DNA from: Actinomadura spongiicola
GTDB taxonomy: Bacteria > Actinomycetota > Actinomycetes > Streptosporangiales > Streptosporangiaceae
Direction of reading: 5' to 3'
DNA length: 64,000 nucleotides
Assembly: GCF_003432485.1 (NCBI RefSeq)
Contig: NZ_QVNQ01000003.1
Span: 124,001-188,000, forward strand
The notes beneath the pieces were generated by a model that saw nothing but the letters and a program-made list of their open reading frames with translations, ran no database searches and was not told the DNA's origin. A program made the position numbers and the translations under genes. Shown here piece after piece: positions 1 through 7,304 of the stretch (position 1 is the stretch's first letter; each line of letters begins with the position of its first letter).

Positions 1-2
1 CG

Positions 3-1085
3 CTGTGGTGGCTGGTGACGTTCCGCGTGCTGCAGGCCGCCGGTGCCGCCGCGCTCACTCCCGCAAGCCTCGGTCTGCTGCTCACCGCCCTGCCCCCCGA
101 GCGGCGCGCGGGTGCGGTGAAGATCTGGGCGATCACCAGTTCCCTTGCCGCGACGCTCGGTCCGGTGACCGGTGGGGCACTGGTGCAGTTGTCCTGGCAG
201 TGGGTGTTCCTCATCAACCTGCCGATCGGCATCCTGGCCTTCGCCGCGGCGAGGCGCGTCCTCCCCGAGTCGCGCGACGTCTCGGGGAGGACCCCCGACC
301 TTCCCGGCGGGGCGCTGCTCGCCATCACCCTCAGCGTGGCCGCACTCGGCCTGGTGAAAGGCGACGTGTGGGGTTGGGCCGACACGCTGACATTGGGCGC
401 CTTCACCACCGCGATCATCGGACTGGCGCTCTTCCTCCTCAGGATCAAACGGCATCCCACCCCGTTCATCGATCCGGCCCTGTTCCGCGTGCCGGCCTTC
501 GCCTGGGCCAACACCACGGTCCTGCTGTTCTGCACGGCGTTCGGCGCGGCCTTCCCCTGCGTCGTCCTGTGGCTGCAGAACGTCGCGGGGTTCAACGCGA
601 TCGACACCGGCCTCGCGATCATGCCGGGCCCGCTGATGGTCCCGGTCTTCGCGATAGCCGCCCAACGGCTGGTCCGACGAGTCTCCCCAAACATCGTGGT
701 CGCCTCGGGAAACCTTCTGTTCTGCGCCGGCGCGGCGATGCTGGCCCTCGGCGCCTCCGCCGACGTGCGCTACGTGACGCAGATCCTGCCCGGGTGGCTC
801 ATCATCGGCGTAGGCATCGGCCTGGCCCTCCCCACCCTGCTGGGCGCCGCCACCACCGGCCTGCCCCCCGCTCAGGCCGCCACCGCCAGCGCCGTGGTCA
901 ACACCAGCCGCCAACTCGGCTACGTCCTCGGCGTCGCCATCCTGGTCGCCGTCATGGGCACGATCCCCTCCTCCTCGAACCAAGCACAAGCACTCTTCGA
1001 GCACGCCTGGTGGTTCATAGCCCTGACAGCGGCCCTAAGCGCCCTCACCGCCCTAGCCATCAAGCCCCGCAACACCCACCCATAA
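3..1085 (+). CDS. MFS transporter, DHA2-type drug exporter family (5' end cut by window)
   Basis: This is the C-terminal part of a major facilitator superfamily permease; the reading frame is open through the window edge, so the start lies outside. About 360 residues remain, with roughly ten hydrophobic segments. Visible features include a loop with the run PPERRAGAV and the segment GPVTGGALVQLSWQWVFLIN, which matches the motif-C-like GPxxGGxL...WRWxFxIN of 14-TMS DHA2 (EmrB/QacA) exporters. These proteins expel drugs or metabolites by proton antiport at the cytoplasmic membrane. The substrate cannot be told. The gene ends at TAA and is followed by a long repeat-rich gap, converging on polA. 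Confidence 0.85.
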   Translation: MWWLVTFRVLQAAGAAALTPASLGLLLTALPPERRAGAVKIWAITSSLAATLGPVTGGALVQLSWQWVFLINLPIGILAFAAARRVLPESRDVSGRTPDLPGGALLAITLSVAALGLVKGDVWGWADTLTLGAFTTAIIGLALFLLRIKRHPTPFIDPALFRVPAFAWANTTVLLFCTAFGAAFPCVVLWLQNVAGFNAIDTGLAIMPGPLMVPVFAIAAQRLVRRVSPNIVVASGNLLFCAGAAMLALGASADVRYVTQILPGWLIIGVGIGLALPTLLGAATTGLPPAQAATASAVVNTSRQLGYVLGVAILVAVMGTIPSSSNQAQALFEHAWWFIALTAALSALTALAIKPRNTHP

Positions 1086-1185
1086 CCGACCCCGATCTCG
1101 CACCCGGCAGCACGACAATCCACCCCACTGCAACGAACCAGCCCCCACCGTCCCCCGACCCCACAACCACCCCATTAGTTCCAAC

Positions 1186-1260
1186 GTCTGCGACCGCGTC
1201 CGGTGGCAGCTTCAAACGAAGCAAGAACCCGATCGCGCAACGAGCCCAAGCCAAGCCGAA
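1186..1260 (+). repeat. Degenerate 5' part of the dispersed ~150-nt repeat (copy 1)
   Basis: The segment runs from GTCTGCGACCGCGTCCG through TTCAAACGAAGCAAGAACC to GATCGCGCAACGAGCCCAAG. It matches the first half of the intact copies with about one change in six. The CAGGTTC/GAACCTG hairpin of intact copies is broken here (CAGCTTC/GAACCCG). The 3' hairpin module is missing. Confidence 0.7.
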
Positions 1261-1291
1261 CCCACCACCCCACCCCCCCACACAACCTCAG

Positions 1292-1440
1292 GGTTCGCGA
1301 TCGCGTCCGAAGGCAGGTTCAAGCGAAGCGAGAACCTGATCGCGCAGCGAGCCGCAAGGCGAGCCGAAGCGATGCAGCGATCGCACCGCAGTTCACGACG
1401 ATGGAGGCCCCCAGGGCCGAAGGAGAAGTGCACTGCAAAC
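1292..1440 (+). repeat. Dispersed ~150-nt structured repeat (copy 2)
   Basis: An intact copy. In order it has GCGATCGCGTCCGAAGG; the hairpin CAGGTTC-11 nt-GAACCTG; the conserved stretch through GCGATGCAGCGATCGCACCG; and a 3' hairpin at 1388-1436. That hairpin pairs GCAGTTCAC with GTGCACTGC (8 of 9 pairs), encloses a GACGATGGA / GAAGGAGAA internal loop, and ends in GGCCC-CCA-GGGCC. See the finding on covariation. Confidence 0.85.
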
Positions 1441-1495
1441 AAACACAGCAACCCGCCCTACCCACCCACCCCAACCCCCACAGCAACCCCCCAAC

Positions 1496-1650
1496 AACCT
1501 CAAGGTTTGCGATCGCGTCCGAAGGCAGGTTCAAGCGAAGCGAGAACCTGATCGCGCAGCGAGCCGCCAGGCGAGCCGAAGCGATGCAGCGATCGCACCG
1601 TGTTTTTCGACGATGGAGGGCCGCCAGGCCCGAAGGAGGAGAAAAATACA
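1496..1650 (+). repeat. Dispersed ~150-nt structured repeat (copy 3)
   Basis: This copy is almost identical to copy 2 in its first 100 bases but has a different 3' hairpin at 1600-1649. GTGTTTTTC pairs with GAAAAATAC (one G-T wobble). The internal loop is GACGATGGA / GAAGGAGGA and the tip is GGGCC-GCCA-GGCCC. The copy ends six bases before the polA stop codon and could serve as a boundary or terminator between the converging genes. Confidence 0.85.
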
Positions 1651-1656
1651 AAAAGG

Positions 1657-4347
1657 CTAGTGCGCTGCTTCCTGCCAGGTTCGGCCGGTGCCGGTGGAGA
1701 TGCTGAGGGGGGCGCGGAGGTCGTAGGCGCCGGCCATTTCGGTGCTGACGAGGGTTTTGAGGTCGTCGAGTTCGCCGGGGGCGACTTCGAAGACGAGTTC
1801 GTCGTGGACTTGGAGGAGCATTCGGGAGGTGAGGCCGGCGGTGGTGAGGGCGCGGTCGACGTTGAGGCTGGCGACTTTGATGATGTCGGCGGCGGAGCCT
1901 TGGATGGGGGCGTTGAGGGCCATGCGTTCGGCCATTTCGCGGCGTTGGCGGTTGTCGGAGTTGAGGTCGGGGAGGTAGCGGCGGCGGCCGAGGATGGTTT
2001 CGGTGTAGCCGTCCTGGCGGGCTTTGGAGACGACGTCGCGGAGGTAGTCGCGGACGCCGCCGAACTGTTGGAAGTACTCCTCCATGAGGCCGCGGGCCTC
2101 GTCGGGGGAGATGCGGAGTTGTTGGGAGAGGCCGTAGGCGGACAGGCCGTAGGCGAGGCCGTAGTTCATGGCCTTGATGCGGGCGCGGAGTTCGGAGTCG
2201 ATCTGGTCGGGTGGGAGGCCGAAGACGCGGGAGGCGGTGATGGTGTGGAAGTCGGCGCCGGAGTTGAAGGCTTCGAGGAGGGCGTCGTCTTCGGAGAGGT
2301 GCGCCATGATGCGCAGTTCGATCTGCGAGTAGTCGGCGGTGAGGAGGGTTTCGTAGTCGTGGGAGACGACGAACGCCTCGCGGATCTGGCGGCCTTCGGC
2401 GGTGCGGATGGGGATGTTCTGCAGGTTCGGGTCGGTGGAGGAGAGACGGCCGGTGGCGGCGATCATCTGGTTGAAGGTGGTGTGGATGCGCCCGGCGTCG
2501 TCGGCCATGGGGATGAGGGAGTCGACGATGCTCTTGAGTTTGGCGACTTCGCGCCAGCGGAGGATGTGGTCGAGGACGGGGTGGGGTTCTTTCTCCTGGA
2601 GGTTGGTGAGGGCCTCGGAGTCGGTGGTGTAGCCGGTCTTGGTGCGTTTGGTCTTGGGCAGTTTGAGTTCGTCGAAGAGGACTTGCTGCACCTGTTTGGG
2701 CGAGCCGAGGTTGAATTCGTGGCCGACCTTCTCGTGTGCCTGTTGTTCTTGCTCTTTGACCTGGGCGCCGAGGGACGCGGAGAGCCCGGCGAGGTGGTCG
2801 GTGTCGACGGCGATTCCGGCGCGTTCCATGCCGGCGAGGACGCCGACGAGCGGGAGTTCGACGTCGTGGAGGAGGCGGGTGGCGCCGCGTTTGTCGAGGT
2901 CGATGTCGAGGACGTCGGCGAGTTCGGTGACGGCGCGGGCGCGGACGGCGAGGGCCTGGGCGGCTTCTTCCTCGCCGGAGCCGTCGAGGGTGAGCTGCCC
3001 GTTGTCCTCGGTTTCGCTGCGCAGTTCGCGGTGCAGGTAGCGGAGGGCGAGGTCGGCGAGGTCGAAGGTCCGCTGTCCGGGGAGGGCGAGGTAGGCGGCG
3101 AGGGCGGTGTCGCTGGTGACGCCGTCGAGGGTGAGGCCGCGGGCGGCGAGGGCCAGCATGGGCCCTTTGGCGTCGTGGATCGCCTTGGGGCGGCGGGCGT
3201 CGGCGAGGTAGTCGGCGAGGGCGCGTTCGTCGTCCTCGATCAGCTCGGCGGGGTCGAGGTGGACGGCGGGGCCGTGTTTGGACGCCAGGGCCAGGGCGGT
3301 GATCTCGCCGGTGCCGCGGCTCCAGGTGCCGGTGACGGCGATGCCGAGGCGGTCGCCGGCGTTGGCGTCGAGCCAGGCGCCGAGCGCGCCGGGCTCCAGG
3401 GTGTCGAGCTGGACGTCGAAGCCCTCGTCGGCCTCGGGTTCGGCCGTGGAGATGGTGGCGTACAGGCGTTCGCGCAGGACGCGGAACTGGAGCGAGTCGA
3501 AGAGGGTGTGGATCTCCTCGCGGTCCCACTGGCCCATCGCGAGCTGCGGCGGCGTCAGTTCGAGGCCGACCTCGGTGTCGAGCTTGTTGATCTGGTGGTT
3601 GCGCAGCACTCCGGCGAGGTGTTCGCGGAGGCTGTCGCCGGCCTTGCCCTTGATCTCGTCGACGCGGTCGACGAGGGTGTCGAGGTCGCCGTACTTGGTG
3701 AGCCATTTGGCGGCGGTCTTCGGGCCGACGCCGGGGACGCCGGGCAGGTTGTCGCTGGTCTCGCCGACGAGCGCGGCGAGTTCGCGGTACCGCTCGGGTG
3801 GGACGCCGTACTTGGCCTCGACGGCGGCGGGGTCCATGCGGGAGAGCTCGGAGACGCCGCGGACCGGGTACAGGATGGTGACGTCGTCGTTGACGAGCTG
3901 GAAGGCGTCGCGGTCGCCGGTGACGATGAGGGTCTGCATGCCCGCGTTCTGGGCCTGGACGGACAGGGTGGCGATGATGTCGTCCGCCTCGAACCCGGCG
4001 ACGGACAGCCGCGGGATGCGCAGCGCGTCCAGCACCTCGAAGATCAGGCTGATCTGGCTGCGGAACTCGTCCGGGGTCTTCTGCCGTCCGGCCTTGTACT
4101 CGACGTACTGCTCGTGCCGGAACGTCGGCTCGGAGCGGTCGAACGCCACGGCGATGTGGGTCGGCTCCTCGTCGCGCAGGACGTTGATGAGCATGGAGGT
4201 GAAGCCGTACACGGCGTTGGTCGGCTGGCCGTCGGTCGTGGAGAAGTTCTCCACGGGCAGCGCGAAGAACGCCCGGTAGGCCAGGGAGTGCCCGTCGAGC
4301 AGGAGGAGCCGTTCGCGCTTGTCAGGGGTCGCTGCTTTCGTCGCCAC
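1657..4347 (-). CDS. polA: DNA polymerase I
   Basis: A family A polymerase of 896 residues, the usual actinobacterial length. It fills gaps in repair and removes RNA primers. The 5' nuclease domain spans about 1-300 (GFEADD near 118-123, GDRDAFQ near 144-150, GVPGVGPKTA near 203-212). The middle domain lacks the DxE pair of a proofreading exonuclease, as expected for actinomycete PolA. The polymerase domain includes motif A DYSQIELR with Asp672, O-helix RIKAMNYGLAYG at 723-734, and motif C VHDE at 847-850. The start is GTG. TAGAGT lies six bases upstream, which suggests a leaderless transcript. It is divergent from the thioesterase gene 44 bases away. Confidence 0.97.
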   Translation of the reverse strand: MATKAATPDKRERLLLLDGHSLAYRAFFALPVENFSTTDGQPTNAVYGFTSMLINVLRDEEPTHIAVAFDRSEPTFRHEQYVEYKAGRQKTPDEFRSQISLIFEVLDALRIPRLSVAGFEADDIIATLSVQAQNAGMQTLIVTGDRDAFQLVNDDVTILYPVRGVSELSRMDPAAVEAKYGVPPERYRELAALVGETSDNLPGVPGVGPKTAAKWLTKYGDLDTLVDRVDEIKGKAGDSLREHLAGVLRNHQINKLDTEVGLELTPPQLAMGQWDREEIHTLFDSLQFRVLRERLYATISTAEPEADEGFDVQLDTLEPGALGAWLDANAGDRLGIAVTGTWSRGTGEITALALASKHGPAVHLDPAELIEDDERALADYLADARRPKAIHDAKGPMLALAARGLTLDGVTSDTALAAYLALPGQRTFDLADLALRYLHRELRSETEDNGQLTLDGSGEEEAAQALAVRARAVTELADVLDIDLDKRGATRLLHDVELPLVGVLAGMERAGIAVDTDHLAGLSASLGAQVKEQEQQAHEKVGHEFNLGSPKQVQQVLFDELKLPKTKRTKTGYTTDSEALTNLQEKEPHPVLDHILRWREVAKLKSIVDSLIPMADDAGRIHTTFNQMIAATGRLSSTDPNLQNIPIRTAEGRQIREAFVVSHDYETLLTADYSQIELRIMAHLSEDDALLEAFNSGADFHTITASRVFGLPPDQIDSELRARIKAMNYGLAYGLSAYGLSQQLRISPDEARGLMEEYFQQFGGVRDYLRDVVSKARQDGYTETILGRRRYLPDLNSDNRQRREMAERMALNAPIQGSAADIIKVASLNVDRALTTAGLTSRMLLQVHDELVFEVAPGELDDLKTLVSTEMAGAYDLRAPLSISTGTGRTWQEAAH

Positions 4348-4391
4348 ACCAGGACTCTAGTCTGCGTGGACGACACTTTCTCGGAGGTGCG

Positions 4392-4781
4392 GTGACCGGA
4401 GACGTGTACGGCGACCTGGCGAGGACCATGGGCGTCGAGTACCTGGAGACCTCGGCGGAACGCGTGGTGGGGCGGATGCCCGTGGCGGGCAACACCCAGC
4501 CGTACGGGTTGCTGCACGGCGGCGCGTCGTGCGTCCTGGCGGAGTCGCTCGGCTCCATCGCCGCGATGATGCACGCCGGGGAGGGCCGTATCGCCGTCGG
4601 CATCGAGATCAACGCCACCCATCACCGGTCGGCCACGGAGGGGCATGTCACGGGTGTGGCGACCCGGGTGCACGGCGGCCGGACGCTCGCCACCTACGAG
4701 ATCGTCGTCACCGACGACCGGGACCGGCGGATCTGCACCGCGCGCCTGACCTGCATGATTCGGGACGCTCCCGGGGCGTGA
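4392..4781 (+). CDS. Hotdog-fold thioesterase, PaaI/YbgC-like
   Basis: A 129-residue single-domain protein of the PaaI-type acyl-CoA thioesterase family. The diagnostic run is YGLLHGGASCVLAESLGS near residues 38-55, where HGG plus an acidic residue in the following helix form the usual active site. The C-terminal part forms the long hotdog beta sheet. Such enzymes hydrolyse acyl- or aryl-CoA esters in the cytosol; the substrate here is unknown. The GTG start is chosen because GGAGG precedes it by four bases. It is divergent from polA, an arrangement common in actinomycetes. Confidence 0.9.
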   Translation: MTGDVYGDLARTMGVEYLETSAERVVGRMPVAGNTQPYGLLHGGASCVLAESLGSIAAMMHAGEGRIAVGIEINATHHRSATEGHVTGVATRVHGGRTLATYEIVVTDDRDRRICTARLTCMIRDAPGA

Positions 4782-4856
4782 CGGCGTGCGCGGCCCGTCG
4801 GGGTCGTCCTTCCTTTGCGGTGCGCGCCTCGGGGTCTGTAGCGTGGATCGGAACGG

Positions 4857-4925
4857 CCCGGGGTCACCGAGTAGACAACGTACGCGCCCGGGGAAGGTTC
4901 GTACGGCCCCAAAGGTGACCCCGGG
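4857..4925. repeat. 12-bp perfect inverted repeat with structured interior
   Basis: CCCGGGGTCACC (4857-4868) pairs exactly with GGTGACCCCGGG (4914-4925). The 45-base interior can form further pairs (CGTACG twice, GGGG with CCCC). It lies 76 bases after the thioesterase stop and upstream of the next gene's probable promoter. It is therefore most simply a factor-independent terminator or a boundary hairpin, although it has no T-run. Confidence 0.6.
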
Positions 4926-5040
4926 TCAACGCGTGTCCGGGGACGGTGCGACACCGGCATAGCGCCGTCGGTGGTTTCGGTTGGGTTGCGAATCGCCCCG
5001 GCGTCTTCAACCGCGCCGTGATCGGCCGTACCGTCCGAGC

Positions 5041-5598
5041 ATGCGCCTGCGTGTCCCTCGTCCGCGGATCCCGGCCGCCGCGATCGCGCTCGGCGCCGTC
5101 GCCGTCGCGCTGCCCGGCTGCTCCGGTTCAGAGCGGGCCGAGGCGCCGCCCACCTACCACGTACCGGCCGAGCGGGCCCGCGAGGACGAGTCCGTCCCGC
5201 GTGGCAAGACCGGGCGCAGCGCCGACCTGCACTTCACCGTCCTCGGGTTCCGGGAGGGCATGACCGAGGTGATGGGCACCCACGCCGCGATGGGCTCGAA
5301 GGGCACTTTCACCCGCGTCCGGGTCCTGGCCGTCAACACCGGTCGCGACATCCAGGTCTTCGACACCTGGAAACAGCGTCTGGTCACCACCGACGGCGCG
5401 GCCCACTCCCCCGACGTCAACGCCACCATGATCAAACGGCAGCCGGAGCGGCTGTCGGTCGGGGCGTCCATGCGCGTCGAGTTCGACGTGTGGTTCGACG
5501 TGCCGCGCGGCGCGCGGACCCGGGCCGTCCGCCTCTACGGCTCCCCGCCCGTCGGCGCCGTCAGGGACCCCGCCCCCGCCGAGATCCGCCTTCCCTGA
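5041..5598 (+). CDS. Lipoprotein with DUF4352-like domain
   Basis: 185 residues. The N-terminus MRLRVPRPR plus a hydrophobic segment ends in a lipobox-like ALPGC, so the protein should be lipidated at Cys23 and held on the outer face of the membrane. The rest (LHFTVLGFREG..., VLAVNTGRDIQVFDTWKQRL) resembles the beta-sandwich DUF4352 domain of actinomycete and Firmicute lipoproteins; function unknown. The ATG at 5041 is chosen because TACCGT (5029-5034) sits six bases upstream as a -10, giving a leaderless mRNA. An in-frame TTG 60 bases further up would put charged residues before the signal peptide. Confidence 0.8.
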   Translation: MRLRVPRPRIPAAAIALGAVAVALPGCSGSERAEAPPTYHVPAERAREDESVPRGKTGRSADLHFTVLGFREGMTEVMGTHAAMGSKGTFTRVRVLAVNTGRDIQVFDTWKQRLVTTDGAAHSPDVNATMIKRQPERLSVGASMRVEFDVWFDVPRGARTRAVRLYGSPPVGAVRDPAPAEIRLP

Positions 5599-5643
5599 CC
5601 CGGCTCGCCCGGCCCCCAGGCGCACCCCAGAGCGCACAACGCG

Positions 5644-5686
5644 ACGCGCCCGCCCAGACCCGGCGAACCGGACTGGACGGGCGCGT
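5644..5686. terminator. Hairpin between converging lipoprotein and livF genes
   Basis: ACGCGCCCG (5644-5652) pairs with CGGGCGCGT (5678-5686). The interior adds CCAG/CTGG and CGG-CGAA-CCG. This 43-base stem-loop sits in the 106-base gap between two converging genes and probably terminates both. No T-run is seen on either strand. Confidence 0.65.
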
Positions 5687-5704
5687 GACGCGAACTGGGA
5701 GCCG

Positions 5705-6523
5705 TTACGTGGAACTTCCCTCTTCCCGGTCGTCCGCCGGTTCGGCGGACGGGGCGTCCGAGGCCGAGGCAGCCGACGAGGCCGACGCGACGTCCGGGGC
5801 CGCGGCCAGGTCGTCGCCCGACGCGCCACCCAGGTAGGCCGCGCGGACCTGCGGGTCGTCGAGGAGGTCGCGCGCCGGGGCCGACTTCACGACCCGGCCC
5901 GTCTCCAGCACGTACGCGCGGTGCGCGATCTGCAACGCCTGCTGGGCGTTCTGCTCCACCAGCAGCACCGTGGTGCCCCGCCGGTTGATCTCCACGATGA
6001 TCGAGAAGATCTGCTGGACGAGCATGGGCGCGAGGCCCATCGACGGCTCGTCCAGGAGCAGCACCTTCGGCTTGGCCATGAGCGCGCGCCCGATCGCGAG
6101 CATCTGCTGCTCGCCGCCGGACATCGTGCCGCCCGCCTGCGTCCGCCGCTCGGCCAGGCGCGGGAACAGCTCGTACGCCTCGGCCAGTTCCTTGGACGCG
6201 TCGTCCTTCCGGGCGTAGGCGCCCATCAGGAGGTTCTCCTCCACGGTCATCCCGGGGAAGATCCCGCGCCCCTCCGGGGCCTGCCCGATCCCGGCGAGGA
6301 CCCGTTTGTGCCCGGGCATCCGGCTGATGTCCCGGCCGTCGAAGCGGATCGCGCCCGAGGACAGGTTCCGCAGGCCCGAGACCGTCTTCAGCGTGGTCGT
6401 CTTCCCGGCGCCGTTCGCGCCGATCAGCGTCACGATCTCGCCGTCGTCGACGGACGCCGTGATGCCCTTCAGCGCCGCGATCTTTCCGTAGTGGACGTGG
6501 ATGTCCTCGATCTCAAGAAGCAT
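5705..6523 (-). CDS. livF: Branched-chain amino-acid ABC transporter, ATP-binding protein LivF
   Basis: 272 residues. Walker A GANGAGKTT near 36-44, signature MSGGEQQML near 139-147, Walker B VLLLDEPSMGLAP near 158-170, H-loop near VEQNAQQAL. It supplies ATP hydrolysis to the LivHM permease for uptake of Leu, Ile, Val or related amino acids. The core ends near residue 235. A further ~37 residues rich in Ala, Ser, Asp and Glu form a low-complexity tail not found in E. coli LivF. It overlaps livG by 11 bases and is the last gene of the operon. Confidence 0.93.
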   Translation of the reverse strand: MLLEIEDIHVHYGKIAALKGITASVDDGEIVTLIGANGAGKTTTLKTVSGLRNLSSGAIRFDGRDISRMPGHKRVLAGIGQAPEGRGIFPGMTVEENLLMGAYARKDDASKELAEAYELFPRLAERRTQAGGTMSGGEQQMLAIGRALMAKPKVLLLDEPSMGLAPMLVQQIFSIIVEINRRGTTVLLVEQNAQQALQIAHRAYVLETGRVVKSAPARDLLDDPQVRAAYLGGASGDDLAAAPDVASASSAASASDAPSAEPADDREEGSST

Positions 6524-7304
6524 CGGCCGGAGCCCCCAGATACGCCTCGATCACCCGCGGATCGTTCTGCACCTCGGCCGGAAGGCCGTCGGCGATCTTC
6601 TGCCCGAAGTCGAGCACCGCGACCCGGTCGCTGATCCCCATCACCAGGCTCATGTCGTGCTCGATGAGCAGCACGGTCACGCCGGTGTCGCGGATCCTGC
6701 GGATCAGGTCCTGCAACGCCACCTTCTCCGCGGGGTTCATGCCCGCGGCGGGCTCGTCCAGCAGCAGCAGCTTCGGGTCGGTCGCCAGCGCCCGCGCGAT
6801 CTCCAGACGCCGCTGGTCGCCGTACGGGAGGTTCTTCGCGGCCTCCTCGCCGCGGTGCGGGATGCCGACCAGTTCCAGCAGCTCACGGGCCTTCTCCCGG
6901 CCGCGGCGCTCCTCCCGGCGATGCCACGGCAGTCCGAGGCTCGCGCCGACGAATCCCGTCCGGTGGTGCGCGTCCGCGCCCACCAGGACGTTCTCGACCG
7001 CCGACATGTTGTGGAACAGGCGCACGTTCTGGAACGTCCGCGCCACACCCAGTTTGGTGACGACGTACCGCTTCTTTCCGTCGATGCGCTTGCCGCGGAA
7101 CACGACCTGGCCCTCGGACGGCCGGTACACGCCGGTGGTGACGTTGAACACCGTCGTCTTCCCGGCGCCGTTCGGGCCGATCAACGCGAAGATCTCGCCC
7201 TCGGCGATCGTGATGTTCACCTTGTTGAGCGCGACCACGCCGCCGAACCGCATGACGATGTCGCGCAGTTCGAGCACGGGCATCGGGTTCTTCGTCCCGC
7301 TCAC
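6513..7304 (-). CDS. livG: Branched-chain amino-acid ABC transporter, ATP-binding protein LivG
   Basis: 263 residues. Walker A GPNGAGKTT, the LivG-type segment GVARTFQNVRLFHNMSAVENV, signature region LPYGDQRRLEIARAL, and Walker B LLLLDEPAAGMNP. It is the second nucleotide-binding subunit beside LivF. The signature reads LPYGDQRR rather than LSGGQ, which is normal for LivG. The GTG start overlaps the livM stop (GTGA). An ATG seven codons later is possible, but the coupled GTG fits the spacing of the rest of the operon. Confidence 0.93.
   Translation of the reverse strand: MSGTKNPMPVLELRDIVMRFGGVVALNKVNITIAEGEIFALIGPNGAGKTTVFNVTTGVYRPSEGQVVFRGKRIDGKKRYVVTKLGVARTFQNVRLFHNMSAVENVLVGADAHHRTGFVGASLGLPWHRREERRGREKARELLELVGIPHRGEEAAKNLPYGDQRRLEIARALATDPKLLLLDEPAAGMNPAEKVALQDLIRRIRDTGVTVLLIEHDMSLVMGISDRVAVLDFGQKIADGLPAEVQNDPRVIEAYLGAPADAS

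Larger units (their letters stand above)
1086..1656. other. 571-base non-coding gap between converging MFS and polA genes, filled by repeats
   Basis: No credible gene is present. The first 100 bases are C-rich and simple. From about 1186 the gap holds one degenerate and two good copies of a dispersed ~150-nt repeat, listed separately. The copies are in direct orientation, separated by low-complexity CCCACCCACC-type sequence. The last copy ends a few bases before the polA stop codon, so it would be transcribed antisense to any polA read-through. Confidence 0.8.

Noticed and set aside
1600..1649. Hammerhead-ribozyme look-alike (CGATGGAG-stem-CGAAGGAG)
   Set aside because: The core does not match CUGAUGA...GAAA, and a third stem with a cleavage site is lacking; the conserved sequence is better described as a tandem G-A internal loop.
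1600..4395. A 931-codon open frame antisense to polA, rich in Val, Gly, Asp and Glu
   Set aside because: It is the complement of a polA frame with extreme GC3; composition is monotonous and no domain is visible. The same holds for the long frames opposite gltB (19545-23426) and dnaE (56045-59587).
4981..5040. N-terminal extension of the lipoprotein gene from a TTG at 4981
   Set aside because: It would bury the signal peptide behind 20 polar residues and lies upstream of the probable leaderless promoter.
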